A stretch of 64,000 bases of DNA from contig PHDN01000004.1 in the NCBI GenBank assembly GCA_002840975.1, positions 110,575-174,574 on the forward strand, in the 5' to 3' direction. A program made the translations under genes and the position numbers. This document shows, in pieces, positions 1-7,697 of the stretch (position 1 is the stretch's first letter; every line of letters begins with the position of its first letter). The DNA is from Bacteroidetes bacterium HGW-Bacteroidetes-16. GTDB taxonomy: Bacteria > Bacteroidota > Bacteroidia > Bacteroidales > F082. The notes beneath the pieces were generated by a model, which saw nothing but the letters and a program-made list of their open reading frames with translations, searched no databases and was not told the origin of the DNA.

Positions 1-107
1 CAAACGGAAATTGGTTGGTGAATAACAAAAGGCTCACCAATGTGGATGAAAAGGCGATTTTAACGTACACCAAAGAGCAGGCATTGCGCATGTGGAAAAA
101 ACTATAG
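1..107 (+). CDS. 3' end of an unidentified protein gene
   Basis: The frame whose codons start at base 3 is open from the left edge to a TAG at 105-107. It gives a 34-residue tail rich in Lys, Asn and Trp that ends in MWKKL. The start and most of the gene lie outside the window. No family can be recognised from this tail. The reading is supported only by the open frame and by the following 269-base gap that carries repeats, so it is a likely but unnamed gene end. Confidence 0.45.
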   Translation, partial: NGNWLVNNKRLTNVDEKAILTYTKEQALRMWKKL

Positions 108-162
108 CACCTTGTTTGGAATTACTTTCTTATCACACATGTTCATCCTTTTTCCGGCAATT

Positions 163-292
163 ATTTCACGCAAAGTTCGCGAAGCCCTGTTTCACAAAGT
201 TCGCAAAGCGATAAAATTTTTGGTTCACAATGCTTCTTTGCAAACGCTGCGTATTATGCACTTTGTGCACTTTGCGTGAAACTTGTCTGGCT
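163..292. repeat. Imperfect inverted intergenic repeat, CGCAAAG family
   Basis: The left arm TTTCACGCAAAG at 164-175 is the exact reverse complement of CTTTGCGTGAAA at 270-281. Both arms hold extra copies of CGCAAAG-like heptamers (for example ACAAAGTTCGCAAAGCG near 194-210). The right side continues as CTGGCTTGCCCAGGTTAGG. A second copy of the same element, with matching arms and the same trailing CTTG/GGTTAGG, occurs near 40.6 kb. The sequence would fold into a long imperfect hairpin. It is not coding. Such short-period intergenic repeats are widespread in Bacteroidota; their function is unknown. Confidence 0.7.
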
Positions 293-347
293 TGCCCAGG
301 TTAGGATTAAAATAACATTTGACAGATCATTTTTCGCAAAGAATTCC

Positions 348-355
348 TAACTTTG
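348..355 (+). promoter_or_regulatory. Putative -7 box of the arsC-family gene
   Basis: TAACTTTG fits the Bacteroidota housekeeping -7 consensus TAnnTTTG and lies 21 bases before the ATG at 377. A TTTG at 318-321 could be the -33 element, but the 26-base spacing is longer than the usual 19-20. If real, it gives a very short leader and argues against a TTG start at 353. Confidence 0.4.
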
Positions 356-376
356 AACCTCATTAAATTGGTTGCC

Positions 377-718
377 ATGATCCAGGTTTATCACAATCCG
401 CGTTGTAAAAAATCACGTGCCGGTCTTCAGTATGTGCAGGAAAGGACTGCCGAAGTGGAGATTATCGATTACCTCAAAAATCCCCTGACCGAAATGGAAT
501 TGAAGGTATTGCTGATGAAACTCAACAAAAAACCGCAGGAGATGGTGCGTACCCAGGAAGCTTATTTTAAAAGTGCGCTGAAAGGTCAGCAGTTTAACTA
601 CAACGAATGGATTCGGATTCTGGTTGAAAACCCGAAATTGATTAAGCGACCCATTGTTGTAAAGGGAAACAAGGCTATTTGGGGCGATCCGGTGGAAGAA
701 TTGGAGGTGCTTTTTTGA
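377..718 (+). CDS. ArsC/Spx-family thioredoxin-fold reductase
   Basis: A 113-residue protein of the ArsC/Spx/YffB family (glutaredoxin-dependent arsenate reductase fold). The N-terminus has YHNPRCKKSR, with the presumed catalytic Cys10 and a positively charged loop as in NPxCxxSR of ArsC. The C-terminus has the family motif LIKRPIVV before a short glycine-rich end. The length is near the family's 110-120 residues. I chose the ATG at 377 over an upstream TTG at 353, because the added residues are not conserved-looking and would overlap the promoter. There is no ars operon beside it (no arsR, arsB or acr3), so an Spx-like or general thiol-redox role is as likely as arsenate reduction. The fold is confident; the substrate is not. 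Confidence 0.8.
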   Translation: MIQVYHNPRCKKSRAGLQYVQERTAEVEIIDYLKNPLTEMELKVLLMKLNKKPQEMVRTQEAYFKSALKGQQFNYNEWIRILVENPKLIKRPIVVKGNKAIWGDPVEELEVLF

Positions 719-721
719 AAG

Positions 722-893
722 TTGGGAGTCCGGAGTCCGAAGATGGAAGAAGATTGTAGTGTAAAATGAGGCATCGGATAAAATAATAATTGAAACTGAA
801 ATTGGTATTTTTTGAAATTATGAAGGGTGCTATTCGATGAAAGTAGATATTGAATTCATATGGTCTTCCGACTTCGATCTCCTGACTTCCATC
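722..893. repeat. Inverted repeat with GGAGTCCGGAGTCCGAAG arms
   Basis: The left part (722-752) has tandem GGAGTC/CGGAGTCCGAAG units followed by ATGGAAG. The right part (863-893) reads CTTCCGACTTCGATCTCC and CTGACTTCCATC, which is an imperfect reverse complement of the left. About 110 AT-rich bases separate the arms. It sits between arsC and fumC, directly after the arsC stop, and may act as a 3' end structure. It is a different unit from the CGCAAAG family but has the same architecture. Confidence 0.55.
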
Positions 894-953
894 TATTAAA
901 ATATAAATCAATCCATTTAAACAACTTATATTCACATACATAAATCAATCACC

Positions 954-2339
954 ATGAGTTTCAGAACTGAACACGACACGATGGGCGAAGTACAGGTTCC
1001 CGCCGATAAATACTGGGGAGCACAGACTCAGCGCTCGAAAATGAATTTTAAAATCGGGACCGAAGGCTCCATGCCCGAAGAAATCATTATGGCTTTTGCC
1101 TATCTGAAGAAAGCAGCGGCTCTGGCCAATGCCGACCTGGGTGTCCTCGCCATTGAAAAAGCCACCCTGATTGCCAAAGCGGCCGATGAAATTCTGGAAG
1201 GCAAGCTGGCCGGGAATTTCCCGTTGGTCATCTGGCAAACGGGTTCGGGTACACAGTCGAACATGAACATGAACGAGGTAATTGCCAACAGAGGCCATGT
1301 AATCAGTGGAGGTTCCCTCGATGACAAAACCAAAGTGCTCCATCCCAACGATGATGTGAACAAATCACAGTCGTCGAACGACACCTTCCCTACGGCCATG
1401 CACATTGCGGCTTACAAACTGATCATGGAAGTGACCATTCCCGGTGTTCAGAAGCTGCGTGATGCCCTGGCAGAAAAAGCCGAATCTTTTAAGTCCATTG
1501 TCAAAACCGGTCGTACCCACCTGATGGATGCCACACCGCTCACCCTCGGACAGGAATTTTCGGGCTATGTAGCCCAACTGGATTTTGGTTTGAAAGCCCT
1601 TAAAAACACCCTGCCACACCTAAGCGAGTTAGCGCTGGGAGGCACTGCCGTTGGAACCGGACTCAATACGCCCAAAGGATATTCGGAGAAAGTAGCTGCT
1701 CAAATCGCCAAGCTTACAGGGTTTCCATTTATCACAGCACAAAACAAATTTGAAGCGTTGTCGGCACACGATGCCATCGTGGAATCCTCCGGCGCGTTAA
1801 AGCAACTGGCCGTAAGCCTGATGCACATTGGGAACAACATCCGTACACTGGCTTCCGGTCCACGGTGCAGCATTGGCGAAATTCAGCTTCCGGCCAACGA
1901 ACCGGGATCGAGCATCATGCCCGGCAAGGTGAACCCTACCCAAAACGAAGCCCTCACCATGGTCTGTGCACAGGTCATCGGAAACGATGCGGCCATTACC
2001 GTTGGCGGGATGCAGGGACATTTTCAACTGAATGTGTTTAAACCGGTGATGATTGCCAACCTGCTGCAAGCTGCCCGTTTGTTGGGGGATGCCTGTGTTT
2101 CATTTACCGATAATTGTGTTGTCGGAATTGAGCCCAACTACCGTGTTCTACAGGAAAAACTTGAAAATTCATTGATGCTGGTAACCGCTTTGAATACCCA
2201 TATTGGATATGACAAATCGGCCAAGATTGCCAAGAAAGCCCATGCCGAAGGCACCACTTTGCGTGAAGCTGCTTTGGAATTGGGCTATTTAACCGATGAG
2301 GAGTTTAATCTTTGGGTAGATCCGAGGAAGATGATTTAA
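954..2339 (+). CDS. fumC: Fumarate hydratase, class II
   Basis: Interconverts fumarate and malate in the cytosol as part of the TCA cycle, using the iron-independent class II enzyme. The protein has 461 residues (E. coli FumC has 467). The superfamily signature [16 protein letters not shown] lies in the C-terminal half; its flexible loop carries the catalytic serine. The [10 protein letters not shown] segment supplies the active-site histidine, and [12 protein letters not shown] is also typical of FumC. Related aspartase and argininosuccinate lyase lack this set of motifs. The gene stands alone between an intergenic repeat and a strong terminator, so it is probably a single-gene unit. Confidence 0.96.
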   Translation: MSFRTEHDTMGEVQVPADKYWGAQTQRSKMNFKIGTEGSMPEEIIMAFAYLKKAAALANADLGVLAIEKATLIAKAADEILEGKLAGNFPLVIWQTGSGTQSNMNMNEVIANRGHVISGGSLDDKTKVLHPNDDVNKSQSSNDTFPTAMHIAAYKLIMEVTIPGVQKLRDALAEKAESFKSIVKTGRTHLMDATPLTLGQEFSGYVAQLDFGLKALKNTLPHLSELALGGTAVGTGLNTPKGYSEKVAAQIAKLTGFPFITAQNKFEALSAHDAIVESSGALKQLAVSLMHIGNNIRTLASGPRCSIGEIQLPANEPGSSIMPGKVNPTQNEALTMVCAQVIGNDAAITVGGMQGHFQLNVFKPVMIANLLQAARLLGDACVSFTDNCVVGIEPNYRVLQEKLENSLMLVTALNTHIGYDKSAKIAKKAHAEGTTLREAALELGYLTDEEFNLWVDPRKMI

Positions 2340-2360
2340 TTCAATAAGCCAACTATTTTA

Positions 2361-2395
2361 AAAAAAGCTGTCCCGGTTATCGGGGCAGCTTTTTT
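2361..2395 (+). terminator. Rho-independent terminator of fumC
   Basis: The arms AAAAAAGCTGTCCCG and CGGGGCAGCTTTTTT pair over 15 positions with one G-U, closed by the short loop GTTAT, and end in a T run. It lies 21 bases after the fumC stop. Confidence 0.9.
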
Positions 2396-2538
2396 AATGA
2401 AATCCTTAAAAATGCGATCATAACCGAAATATTAATATGAATTTATCGGTTTGAACCGAAAAATTGATCCTTTTATTTGAATTGATTTATCAGATACGCG
2501 AAGAACCTTTTTTTATGTGTATACTTTAATGTCCCATT

Positions 2539-2871
2539 TCAATACCTTAAAATATCGTTAAGTCCCTGTTTCAATTCACTTAATTCGGCTTTTGTGATCG
2601 TTCCTAATTTACTTACCAATCGTTCTTTTAAAATAGACCTAATTTGAAAAACCATCATTTCTGACTTTTGAGAAAGGCCATTTTCCGCATTGGGTTCAAG
2701 GACAATATTTCCCTTATATTCTTTGATTTTAGAAGTCAACGGACAAGCTATTACCACCTTGAGGTAAGTATTTAACAAATCTCCACTGACAATAACTACC
2801 GGCCGGTATCCTTTTTGTTCGCTGCCCTTTACCGGATTTAAATCGGCAAACCAGATTTCCCGCTGTTTCAT
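2539..2871 (-). CDS. mazF: MazF/PemK-family endoribonuclease toxin
   Basis: A 110-residue toxin of the PemK/MazF superfamily, which cleaves mRNA at short sequences and is blocked by its partner antitoxin. The N-terminus shows the hallmark REIWFADLNP...KGYRPVVIVS, where the conserved Arg and Ser/Thr positions form the catalytic pocket. The later CPLTSK and the QIRSI segment are also typical. Its start overlaps the antitoxin stop by four bases (ATGA), so the two are translationally coupled. The length is normal and the gene looks intact. The exact RNA target cannot be read from sequence. Confidence 0.9.
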   Translation of the reverse strand: MKQREIWFADLNPVKGSEQKGYRPVVIVSGDLLNTYLKVVIACPLTSKIKEYKGNIVLEPNAENGLSQKSEMMVFQIRSILKERLVSKLGTITKAELSELKQGLNDILRY

Positions 2872-3101
2872 GAATTGAGCTGTTTCAGGTAGTCTTCCAT
2901 GCCTTCCTCAGCCATACTGAGGAGGTCTTTATCATTTGCTGCCTGTTTATAGGATTGAACATATTCCGCGCGGGTTAATTGATCAAGATAAATCTGTAAG
3001 GCTTTTTCAATGATTTTGTTCTTTGGCATCGACATGCGTTTAGCCATATTGTTGAGCTTAAGGAGGAGCTCATCAGGCAAGGTGCTGGTAAAGGTGATCA
3101 T
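2868..3101 (-). CDS. Ribbon-helix-helix antitoxin of the MazF pair
   Basis: A 77-residue protein directly upstream of the MazF toxin and overlapping it by four bases. The first 45 residues (ITFTSTLPDELLLKLNNMAK and the following helix with a PKNKIIEKALQIYLDQL pattern) look like a MetJ/Arc ribbon-helix-helix DNA-binding domain of the CopG/MazE type. The acidic C-terminal third (MAEEGMEDYLKQLNS) would be the toxin-binding tail. Antitoxins of this kind repress their own operon; a palindrome overlapping the promoter is described separately. The family is assigned by pattern and context. Confidence 0.85.
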   Translation of the reverse strand: MITFTSTLPDELLLKLNNMAKRMSMPKNKIIEKALQIYLDQLTRAEYVQSYKQAANDKDLLSMAEEGMEDYLKQLNS

Positions 3102-3108
3102 ACTTTTC

Positions 3109-3139
3109 GATTTATATTTACAAATCGCAAATATAAATC
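3109..3139 (-). promoter_or_regulatory. Palindromic operator over the toxin-antitoxin promoter
   Basis: GATTTATATTT at 3109-3119 and AAATATAAATC at 3129-3139 form a perfect 11-base inverted repeat with a 9-base spacer. The right half contains, on the minus strand, TATATTTG (3128-3135), a match to the TAnnTTTG -7 box. The structure ends 8 bases before the antitoxin ATG, so the transcript would be nearly leaderless. It is the natural site for autoregulation by the ribbon-helix-helix antitoxin. Confidence 0.65.
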
Positions 3140-3238
3140 AAAAATGATTAATAGTCAATTCGAAATATCATCTGGAAAGCGCCTTTACTAGATCGGTCTT
3201 GATCTATCTCAAAAGATTGCTCATTATAATTACTCTTG

Positions 3239-5227
3239 TTACTTCCCTGTTTGATCTTTCAATTGATTATTTATCAACCTGTTGGTATATTGCTGCAAAA
3301 GCGCTTTGAGCTGAAGCTCCAGACTATCCGCAATGATGGGTTGTTCTTTAATCAGGTTGCGATTGTGGGAATGATCTAAAATGTTGTTAAATAGTGCCGT
3401 GGCTTCTTCCCCATCAAACAACAGGCTGTAATTGCCGGAAGTAATTTGCATCATCCCGCTTACGGGCTGCATCACCAACCGGGGAGCCGTGGTATCGAAC
3501 AGGCTGCTGCCAAAGGCGACTTCGGTATCCGCAAAGTTGAGATAATCGAGGATGGTGGGACCTACATCTGTTTGCTGTGCTGTGCGGTAATCAACTCCCG
3601 ATAAGTTGCTGTCGCCGGGAGCAAACAACATCATCGGAATGGCATAACGCCCCGAAGTATTTTTGTAATAACTCAATTGTTCAGAAGTGAGGCTGGCACC
3701 GGGTTCCTGTACTTTTTCCTTATCCGAAACCAGCACCGACTGGGCAGGATGATCAGCCAGAATCACAAACAAAGTGTTGTTGTACCAGGGCATGGTTTTG
3801 GCCGTTTCGAAAAACTTTTTCAGGGCATAATCCGAATAACGAACCACTCGGTGGATGCGCAGATCGCCTTCCGGGAAACGCTTTTGATGCTGTTCAGGAA
3901 CATGGTATGGATAATGCGAACTCAATGTAAACTCGAAGGCAAAAAACGGCTGTTGAAAAGTGTTAAGCTTTTGTGCCATAAATTGCAGAAAAGGCTCATC
4001 GTAAATGCCCCAGAATCCGTCATAGTCTGCATCGTTGTTGTATTCCTGTCGGCCATAATAATCCTGAAATCCGGCATAACCTGAAAAACCGTCAAAGTCC
4101 ATGGTGCCATTGGTGCCGCCATGAAAAAAAGCAGTTCTATATCCTTTTTCGTTGAGAATCTGTGTCAATCCCCGCGTTTTGTTGGTGCCGTAAACGGAGG
4201 TGATATACGGATCGTCCATCAATGCAGGAAGGCCGATCACCACCGCCGGAATGGCATCGATGGAGCGCAACCCGTTGGAAAACGCACTGTCCATCACCAG
4301 TGCATGTTGTGAAAGAGAATCCAGAAATGGGGTAAATCCTTTATATCCATTTAAAAAACCAACATATTCGCGCGAAAAACTTTCCAGCAACAGCACCACC
4401 ACATTTTTTGGATTGGGTTCTCCGCTTTTCCCAAAATGATGCACCACCGGGTAAATGCCCATCGCTTTTTCATCGGGCATAAATTTTACCGGGGTCAGTT
4501 CATCGTGACCGTATGTGGTCATGGCGGTAAATACTGAATTCAGCACCAGGGGCATATTAGCGGCTGATACCGATTTGGAGGCATGCATGATGGCCAACGG
4601 ACGCAGTTGTACTCCGCCCCTGGCACCCATCAGTGATAATCCCAACAGCAGAACAGGAGTCAGTCCTTTGACCAAAATATTAAACCAGACAGGTCTGCGG
4701 GTATCTTTTTCATTCGCTCTTTTTCCCTTTTTTTGGTTGACTTTTGGATAAATCTTCCAAACTAAAACCATTATCACCACAGCCAACACCGATACGTACC
4801 AGTAATCGGCTATAAATCCCGGAAGAAGTATTTTCACGTCATCGCTCATCACGATAAACTTCCACACATCGGCGGTGGAACGTTTTTGCACAAAGTGAAA
4901 ATACACCGAGTCAGCCATGTTGGCGATCAACAAGAAAATATTGACTGAAACAAATAATACTTTCAGACCAAGCTGGAACCCTTTTCTCATCAAAATACTG
5001 CCCAAAGGTAAAATCTGTGGCAGGATGAACAGCATATTAAAATAGATCAGCACCGACACGTCGAAACGCATACCGAAGATAAAAATGCGGATGAGCTCCG
5101 TGACCGGGATGTCCTGATAAAGTCCTACGTTGAAGAAATAGAAAAACAAACGGGCTACAAAAAAGAGGAACAGGGCGAGCAACAGCCGCTTGATTAACAA
5201 GCCTATTTGGTAAAAATACCCGCTCAT
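3239..5227 (-). CDS. LtaS/sulfatase-family membrane phosphotransferase
   Basis: A 662-residue integral membrane enzyme of the alkaline phosphatase/sulfatase superfamily, resembling lipoteichoic acid synthase and phosphoglycerol transferases. The N-terminal 180 residues hold about five membrane segments; the rest is an extracytoplasmic catalytic domain. Seen motifs are NVVVLLLESFSREY (metal-binding Glu), SNGLRSIDAIPAV with the presumed nucleophile Ser322 where LtaS has Thr, SSHYPYH, and LADHPAQS (Asp-His metal ligands). The ATG at 5227 is chosen because it follows the methyltransferase stop by one base; a start 22 codons earlier would overlap that gene with an unlikely sequence. In Bacteroidota such proteins may modify lipids or glycans with phospho-headgroups. 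The substrate here is unknown. Confidence 0.85.
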   Translation of the reverse strand: MSGYFYQIGLLIKRLLLALFLFFVARLFFYFFNVGLYQDIPVTELIRIFIFGMRFDVSVLIYFNMLFILPQILPLGSILMRKGFQLGLKVLFVSVNIFLLIANMADSVYFHFVQKRSTADVWKFIVMSDDVKILLPGFIADYWYVSVLAVVIMVLVWKIYPKVNQKKGKRANEKDTRRPVWFNILVKGLTPVLLLGLSLMGARGGVQLRPLAIMHASKSVSAANMPLVLNSVFTAMTTYGHDELTPVKFMPDEKAMGIYPVVHHFGKSGEPNPKNVVVLLLESFSREYVGFLNGYKGFTPFLDSLSQHALVMDSAFSNGLRSIDAIPAVVIGLPALMDDPYITSVYGTNKTRGLTQILNEKGYRTAFFHGGTNGTMDFDGFSGYAGFQDYYGRQEYNNDADYDGFWGIYDEPFLQFMAQKLNTFQQPFFAFEFTLSSHYPYHVPEQHQKRFPEGDLRIHRVVRYSDYALKKFFETAKTMPWYNNTLFVILADHPAQSVLVSDKEKVQEPGASLTSEQLSYYKNTSGRYAIPMMLFAPGDSNLSGVDYRTAQQTDVGPTILDYLNFADTEVAFGSSLFDTTAPRLVMQPVSGMMQITSGNYSLLFDGEEATALFNNILDHSHNRNLIKEQPIIADSLELQLKALLQQYTNRLINNQLKDQTGK

Positions 5228-5228
5228 G

Positions 5229-6059
5229 CTATTTCCAGGCTTTGGCCACCAGTCCGGTGCCCGTTTTATGTGTTTTGGCAACATCCATGGCATTGAGGAT
5301 CAATACAAAAGGAAAGGTAACCAGGTAGTAAAAGGGTAAAAGAATATAAAACAAAGCGGAGGTATTCAGCATCATGATGGGGTATTTCATGCTGAGTTTC
5401 CAACCAATTTTTCCGGGAGGGCCATACTGGTAGTAGACTTCAGACCGGGAAAATCCGGCTCTTTTCAATTTATCAATAATATCCTGAATGCCATAGCCAT
5501 CGCGCACATGTTCGTCGATAAAACCCTGAGCACCATCGTGATGGTCATCGTGGTCATGATCGGGATGTACATCCGAGCCACCCTGATCTGACGGCGTGGA
5601 AACCAGCAACATGCCTTCAGGTTTGAGGGCTTTGTAGAAGTTATTGAATACCAGTTCGTCTTCTTCGATGTGCTCCATCACATCCACACACAACACCAGG
5701 TTGTATTTGTCGGATTCATTTATTTTGGTGAGGTCGGCTTCCGCGAAAGCGGCATTGGTCAACCCTATTTTTTTAAAAAACTGGTTACAATCGTCTATTT
5801 GCTCTTGTTTCACATCCACACCTTTGATGGTCCAGTCCTTGTTTTTGGAGGCAAGGTAGTAGTCGTATTGACCGAAACCGGAGCCGGCATCCAGAATCAT
5901 CTGGTTGCCACTGACCGATTTAGCCCACAGTTTAACTTCTTTGCGGATGTGCCATGAGCGCAGCAACAGCAGATCGAGCAGGTGATAAAAGAGTTTTCGG
6001 AGAAACGGAGCACTGTTAAATACTACGCCAAGTTTTCGTTTTATGGGATCGTATTTCAT
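5229..6059 (-). CDS. SAM-dependent methyltransferase with C-terminal membrane anchor
   Basis: A 276-residue class I (Rossmann) methyltransferase. Motif I is ILDAGSGFGQY; an acidic residue follows in GVDVKQEQ, and the LVLCVDVMEHIEED segment is typical of small-molecule and lipid methyltransferases. Residues about 162-176 form an unusual His/Asp cluster (HPDHDHDDHHDG) that could bind metal. The last 45 residues include a hydrophobic stretch of about 25 residues (SALFYILLPFYYLVTFPFVL), so the enzyme is likely membrane-associated. It is coupled to the LtaS-like gene (TAG, one base, ATG), suggesting a shared pathway of lipid or glycan modification. No substrate can be assigned. Confidence 0.8.
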   Translation of the reverse strand: MKYDPIKRKLGVVFNSAPFLRKLFYHLLDLLLLRSWHIRKEVKLWAKSVSGNQMILDAGSGFGQYDYYLASKNKDWTIKGVDVKQEQIDDCNQFFKKIGLTNAAFAEADLTKINESDKYNLVLCVDVMEHIEEDELVFNNFYKALKPEGMLLVSTPSDQGGSDVHPDHDHDDHHDGAQGFIDEHVRDGYGIQDIIDKLKRAGFSRSEVYYQYGPPGKIGWKLSMKYPIMMLNTSALFYILLPFYYLVTFPFVLILNAMDVAKTHKTGTGLVAKAWK

Positions 6060-6112
6060 TTGAGTGGGTACTGAAGGTAAGTAATTAGATCAAAAATGCC
6101 TGTTGGTTTTAA

Positions 6113-6451
6113 CTATTCCTTGAGCAGGTTTTCGATGTTTTCGATGTAGTCGAGGGAGTCGTCGATATAAAAATACAATTCGGGAACAATCCTGAGCTGA
6201 TGGCGGATACGGGCTCCCAGCTTCCCTCTGATTTCGCTGGTATGCTTCCGGATATTGGCGATGACGGCTTCTTTGTTTTTGGTGGCAAAAAGGCTCAGAT
6301 AGACTTTTGCCGTCGACAGATCGGGGGTGACCACAATTTTGGTTACCGAGATCATGGCACCCAATCCAAGGTGGACAAAGTCGCGTTGAAAAAGTTCGCT
6401 AAAATCCTGCTGAAGCAGCTGATTTATCCGTTGTTGACGTTTTGATTCCAT
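6113..6451 (-). CDS. rbfA: Ribosome-binding factor A
   Basis: A 112-residue KH-fold protein needed for late maturation of the 30S subunit (16S rRNA 5' end). It begins MESKRQQRINQLLQQDFSEL, the usual RbfA opening, and has the conserved ISVTKIVVTPDLSTAKVYLS core and the RIVPELYFYIDDSLDY end. The length is typical. It lies 53 bases upstream of the methyltransferase gene and downstream of metF, on the same strand, so it may be in one long unit with them, though a hairpin repeat lies between metF and rbfA. Confidence 0.93.
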   Translation of the reverse strand: MESKRQQRINQLLQQDFSELFQRDFVHLGLGAMISVTKIVVTPDLSTAKVYLSLFATKNKEAVIANIRKHTSEIRGKLGARIRHQLRIVPELYFYIDDSLDYIENIENLLKE

Positions 6452-6498
6452 GAGGCAAAATTAGTTTTTTTTTGGATATGAAGGGTTTTAAAAAGTAA

Positions 6499-6568
6499 AC
6501 CGCAGAGACGCTGAGACGCAGAGAGATTGTTGATGAAAACTTTGCGCCTATGCGCCTTCGCGGTGAAA
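6499..6568. repeat. Intergenic hairpin repeat, CGCAGAGACGC type
   Basis: The left arm has three CGCAGAGA/CGCTGAGA units (6499-6527). The right arm reads TTTGCGCCTATGCGCC and CTTCGCGGTG (6541-6568) and is its imperfect reverse complement. The loop is about 13 bases. It fills the gap between metF and rbfA, so both genes' mRNA would carry the stem-loop. It has the same architecture as the elements near 0.2, 7.6 and 40.6 kb, with another heptamer variant. Confidence 0.65.
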
Positions 6569-6572
6569 ACCA

Positions 6573-7532
6573 TTAAAAAACAGCTTTTGCGATTTCCTCA
6601 ATGTTATCCGATTTGCCCATGGTATAGTAGTGCAACACCGGTACTCCTGCCGCATACAGCTCTTTGGATTGTTGGATGGCCCATTCTACGCCCACCTGTC
6701 GGACCTGCTGGTTATTCTTGCATTTGATCACTTCTTTCACCAAATCAACCGGGATGTCCACGTTGAAAGTTTTTGGGATGGCTGTTAGTTGTGAGGCGGT
6801 TGTAAATGGTTTTAATCCGGGTATGATCGGTACCGTGATGCCTTTCTCGCGACAGCGTGTTACAAAATCGAAATATTTTTGGTTGTCGAAAAACATCTGG
6901 GTTACGATGTAAGAAGCTCCTGCCTGGATTTTCTTTTTTAAAAAATACAGGTCACTGTCCATGTTGGGCGATTCGCCATGTTTTTCCGGGTAACCGGCCA
7001 CGCCGATACAAAAATTCATGGAGCGCGTGTTCAGGAGGTCTGCGTCAAGATAAATGCCCTTGTTGAGGTTGGTGATTTGTTTCACCAGATCCAGTGCATG
7101 TTCGTTGCCATCGGGTTCCGGCACAAAAATTCGGGTTCCGGGTTGAGGATCGCCACGCACCACCAACACATTGTTGATGTCGAGAAACTGGAGGTCGATG
7201 AGGGCGTTTTCGGTTTCCTCACGGGTAAAGCCTCCGCAGATGATATGTGGCACCACATCAATGCCAAACCGGTATTTGATGGCGGCAGAAATTCCCACCG
7301 TTCCCGGACGTTTGCGAACGGTATGCTTTTTCATCAGGTTGTTGGGCAGGTTTTCGTACACCACTTCCTGTTGGTGGTAGGTGATGTTGATAAAAGCCGG
7401 ATCGAACTTCACCAGCGGATCGATGGCCTGTTGGATGCTGTCGAAATTGTGCCCTTTTAAAGGAGGAAGCAACTCAAACGAAAACAGTGGTTTTTTGGCT
7501 TCTGCGAGATATTGTATGATGGTTTTTTCCAT
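6573..7532 (-). CDS. metF: 5,10-methylenetetrahydrofolate reductase
   Basis: Reduces 5,10-methylene-THF to 5-methyl-THF with FAD, supplying the methyl donor for MetH. The protein has 319 residues with an (alpha/beta)8 barrel pattern. The FSFELLPP opening carries the catalytic Glu, and INITYHQQE, VLVVRGDPQPG and YIVTQMFFDN are classic MTHFR motifs. It lies 165 bases downstream of metH on the same strand, so it probably shares the SAM-riboswitch-controlled transcript; the gap holds a long hairpin repeat that may tune its expression. Intact. Confidence 0.96.
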   Translation of the reverse strand: MEKTIIQYLAEAKKPLFSFELLPPLKGHNFDSIQQAIDPLVKFDPAFINITYHQQEVVYENLPNNLMKKHTVRKRPGTVGISAAIKYRFGIDVVPHIICGGFTREETENALIDLQFLDINNVLVVRGDPQPGTRIFVPEPDGNEHALDLVKQITNLNKGIYLDADLLNTRSMNFCIGVAGYPEKHGESPNMDSDLYFLKKKIQAGASYIVTQMFFDNQKYFDFVTRCREKGITVPIIPGLKPFTTASQLTAIPKTFNVDIPVDLVKEVIKCKNNQQVRQVGVEWAIQQSKELYAAGVPVLHYYTMGKSDNIEEIAKAVF

Positions 7533-7569
7533 GATGTGTTCCGGATTTTATTTCAATAAATTAACAAAT

Positions 7570-7663
7570 GGTTCTTTGTGTCACTTTGTGTTGGCTCTGT
7601 GCAACTTTGTGGAACAGCTTTACCACAGAGAACCACAAAGAAGACACAGAGTGCCACAGAGAA
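7570..7663. repeat. Long intergenic hairpin repeat, CACAGAG/CACAAAG type
   Basis: The arms are about 40 bases each: 7570-7612 (GTTCTTTGTGTCACTTTGTG, then GGCTCTGTGCAACTTTGTGG) and 7623-7663 (CCACAGAGAACCACAAAG, then GACACAGAGTGCCACAGAG). Each arm is itself a run of CACAGAG/CACAAAG units spaced by a few bases. The loop is about 10 bases. It sits between metH and metF within their presumed common mRNA. Confidence 0.75.
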
Positions 7664-7697
7664 TATTCTTGTTTTTTACTCATTTTATGTTTTCAAC

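Noticed and set aside
163..292. CRISPR array (short repeated units near 0.2, 6.5, 7.6 and 40.6 kb).
   Set aside because: Units are 7-12 bases, degenerate and arranged as inverted arms; there are no unique spacers and no cas genes.
2868..3101. Reading the antitoxin as a metal- or ligand-responsive repressor.
   Set aside because: Its four-base overlap with a MazF-like toxin and its short ribbon-helix-helix form make an antitoxin far more likely.
5227..5293. Longer start for the LtaS-like enzyme.
   Set aside because: The extra 22 residues overlap the end of the methyltransferase gene and look unlike a signal or membrane anchor; the ATG at 5227 is one base after the stop.
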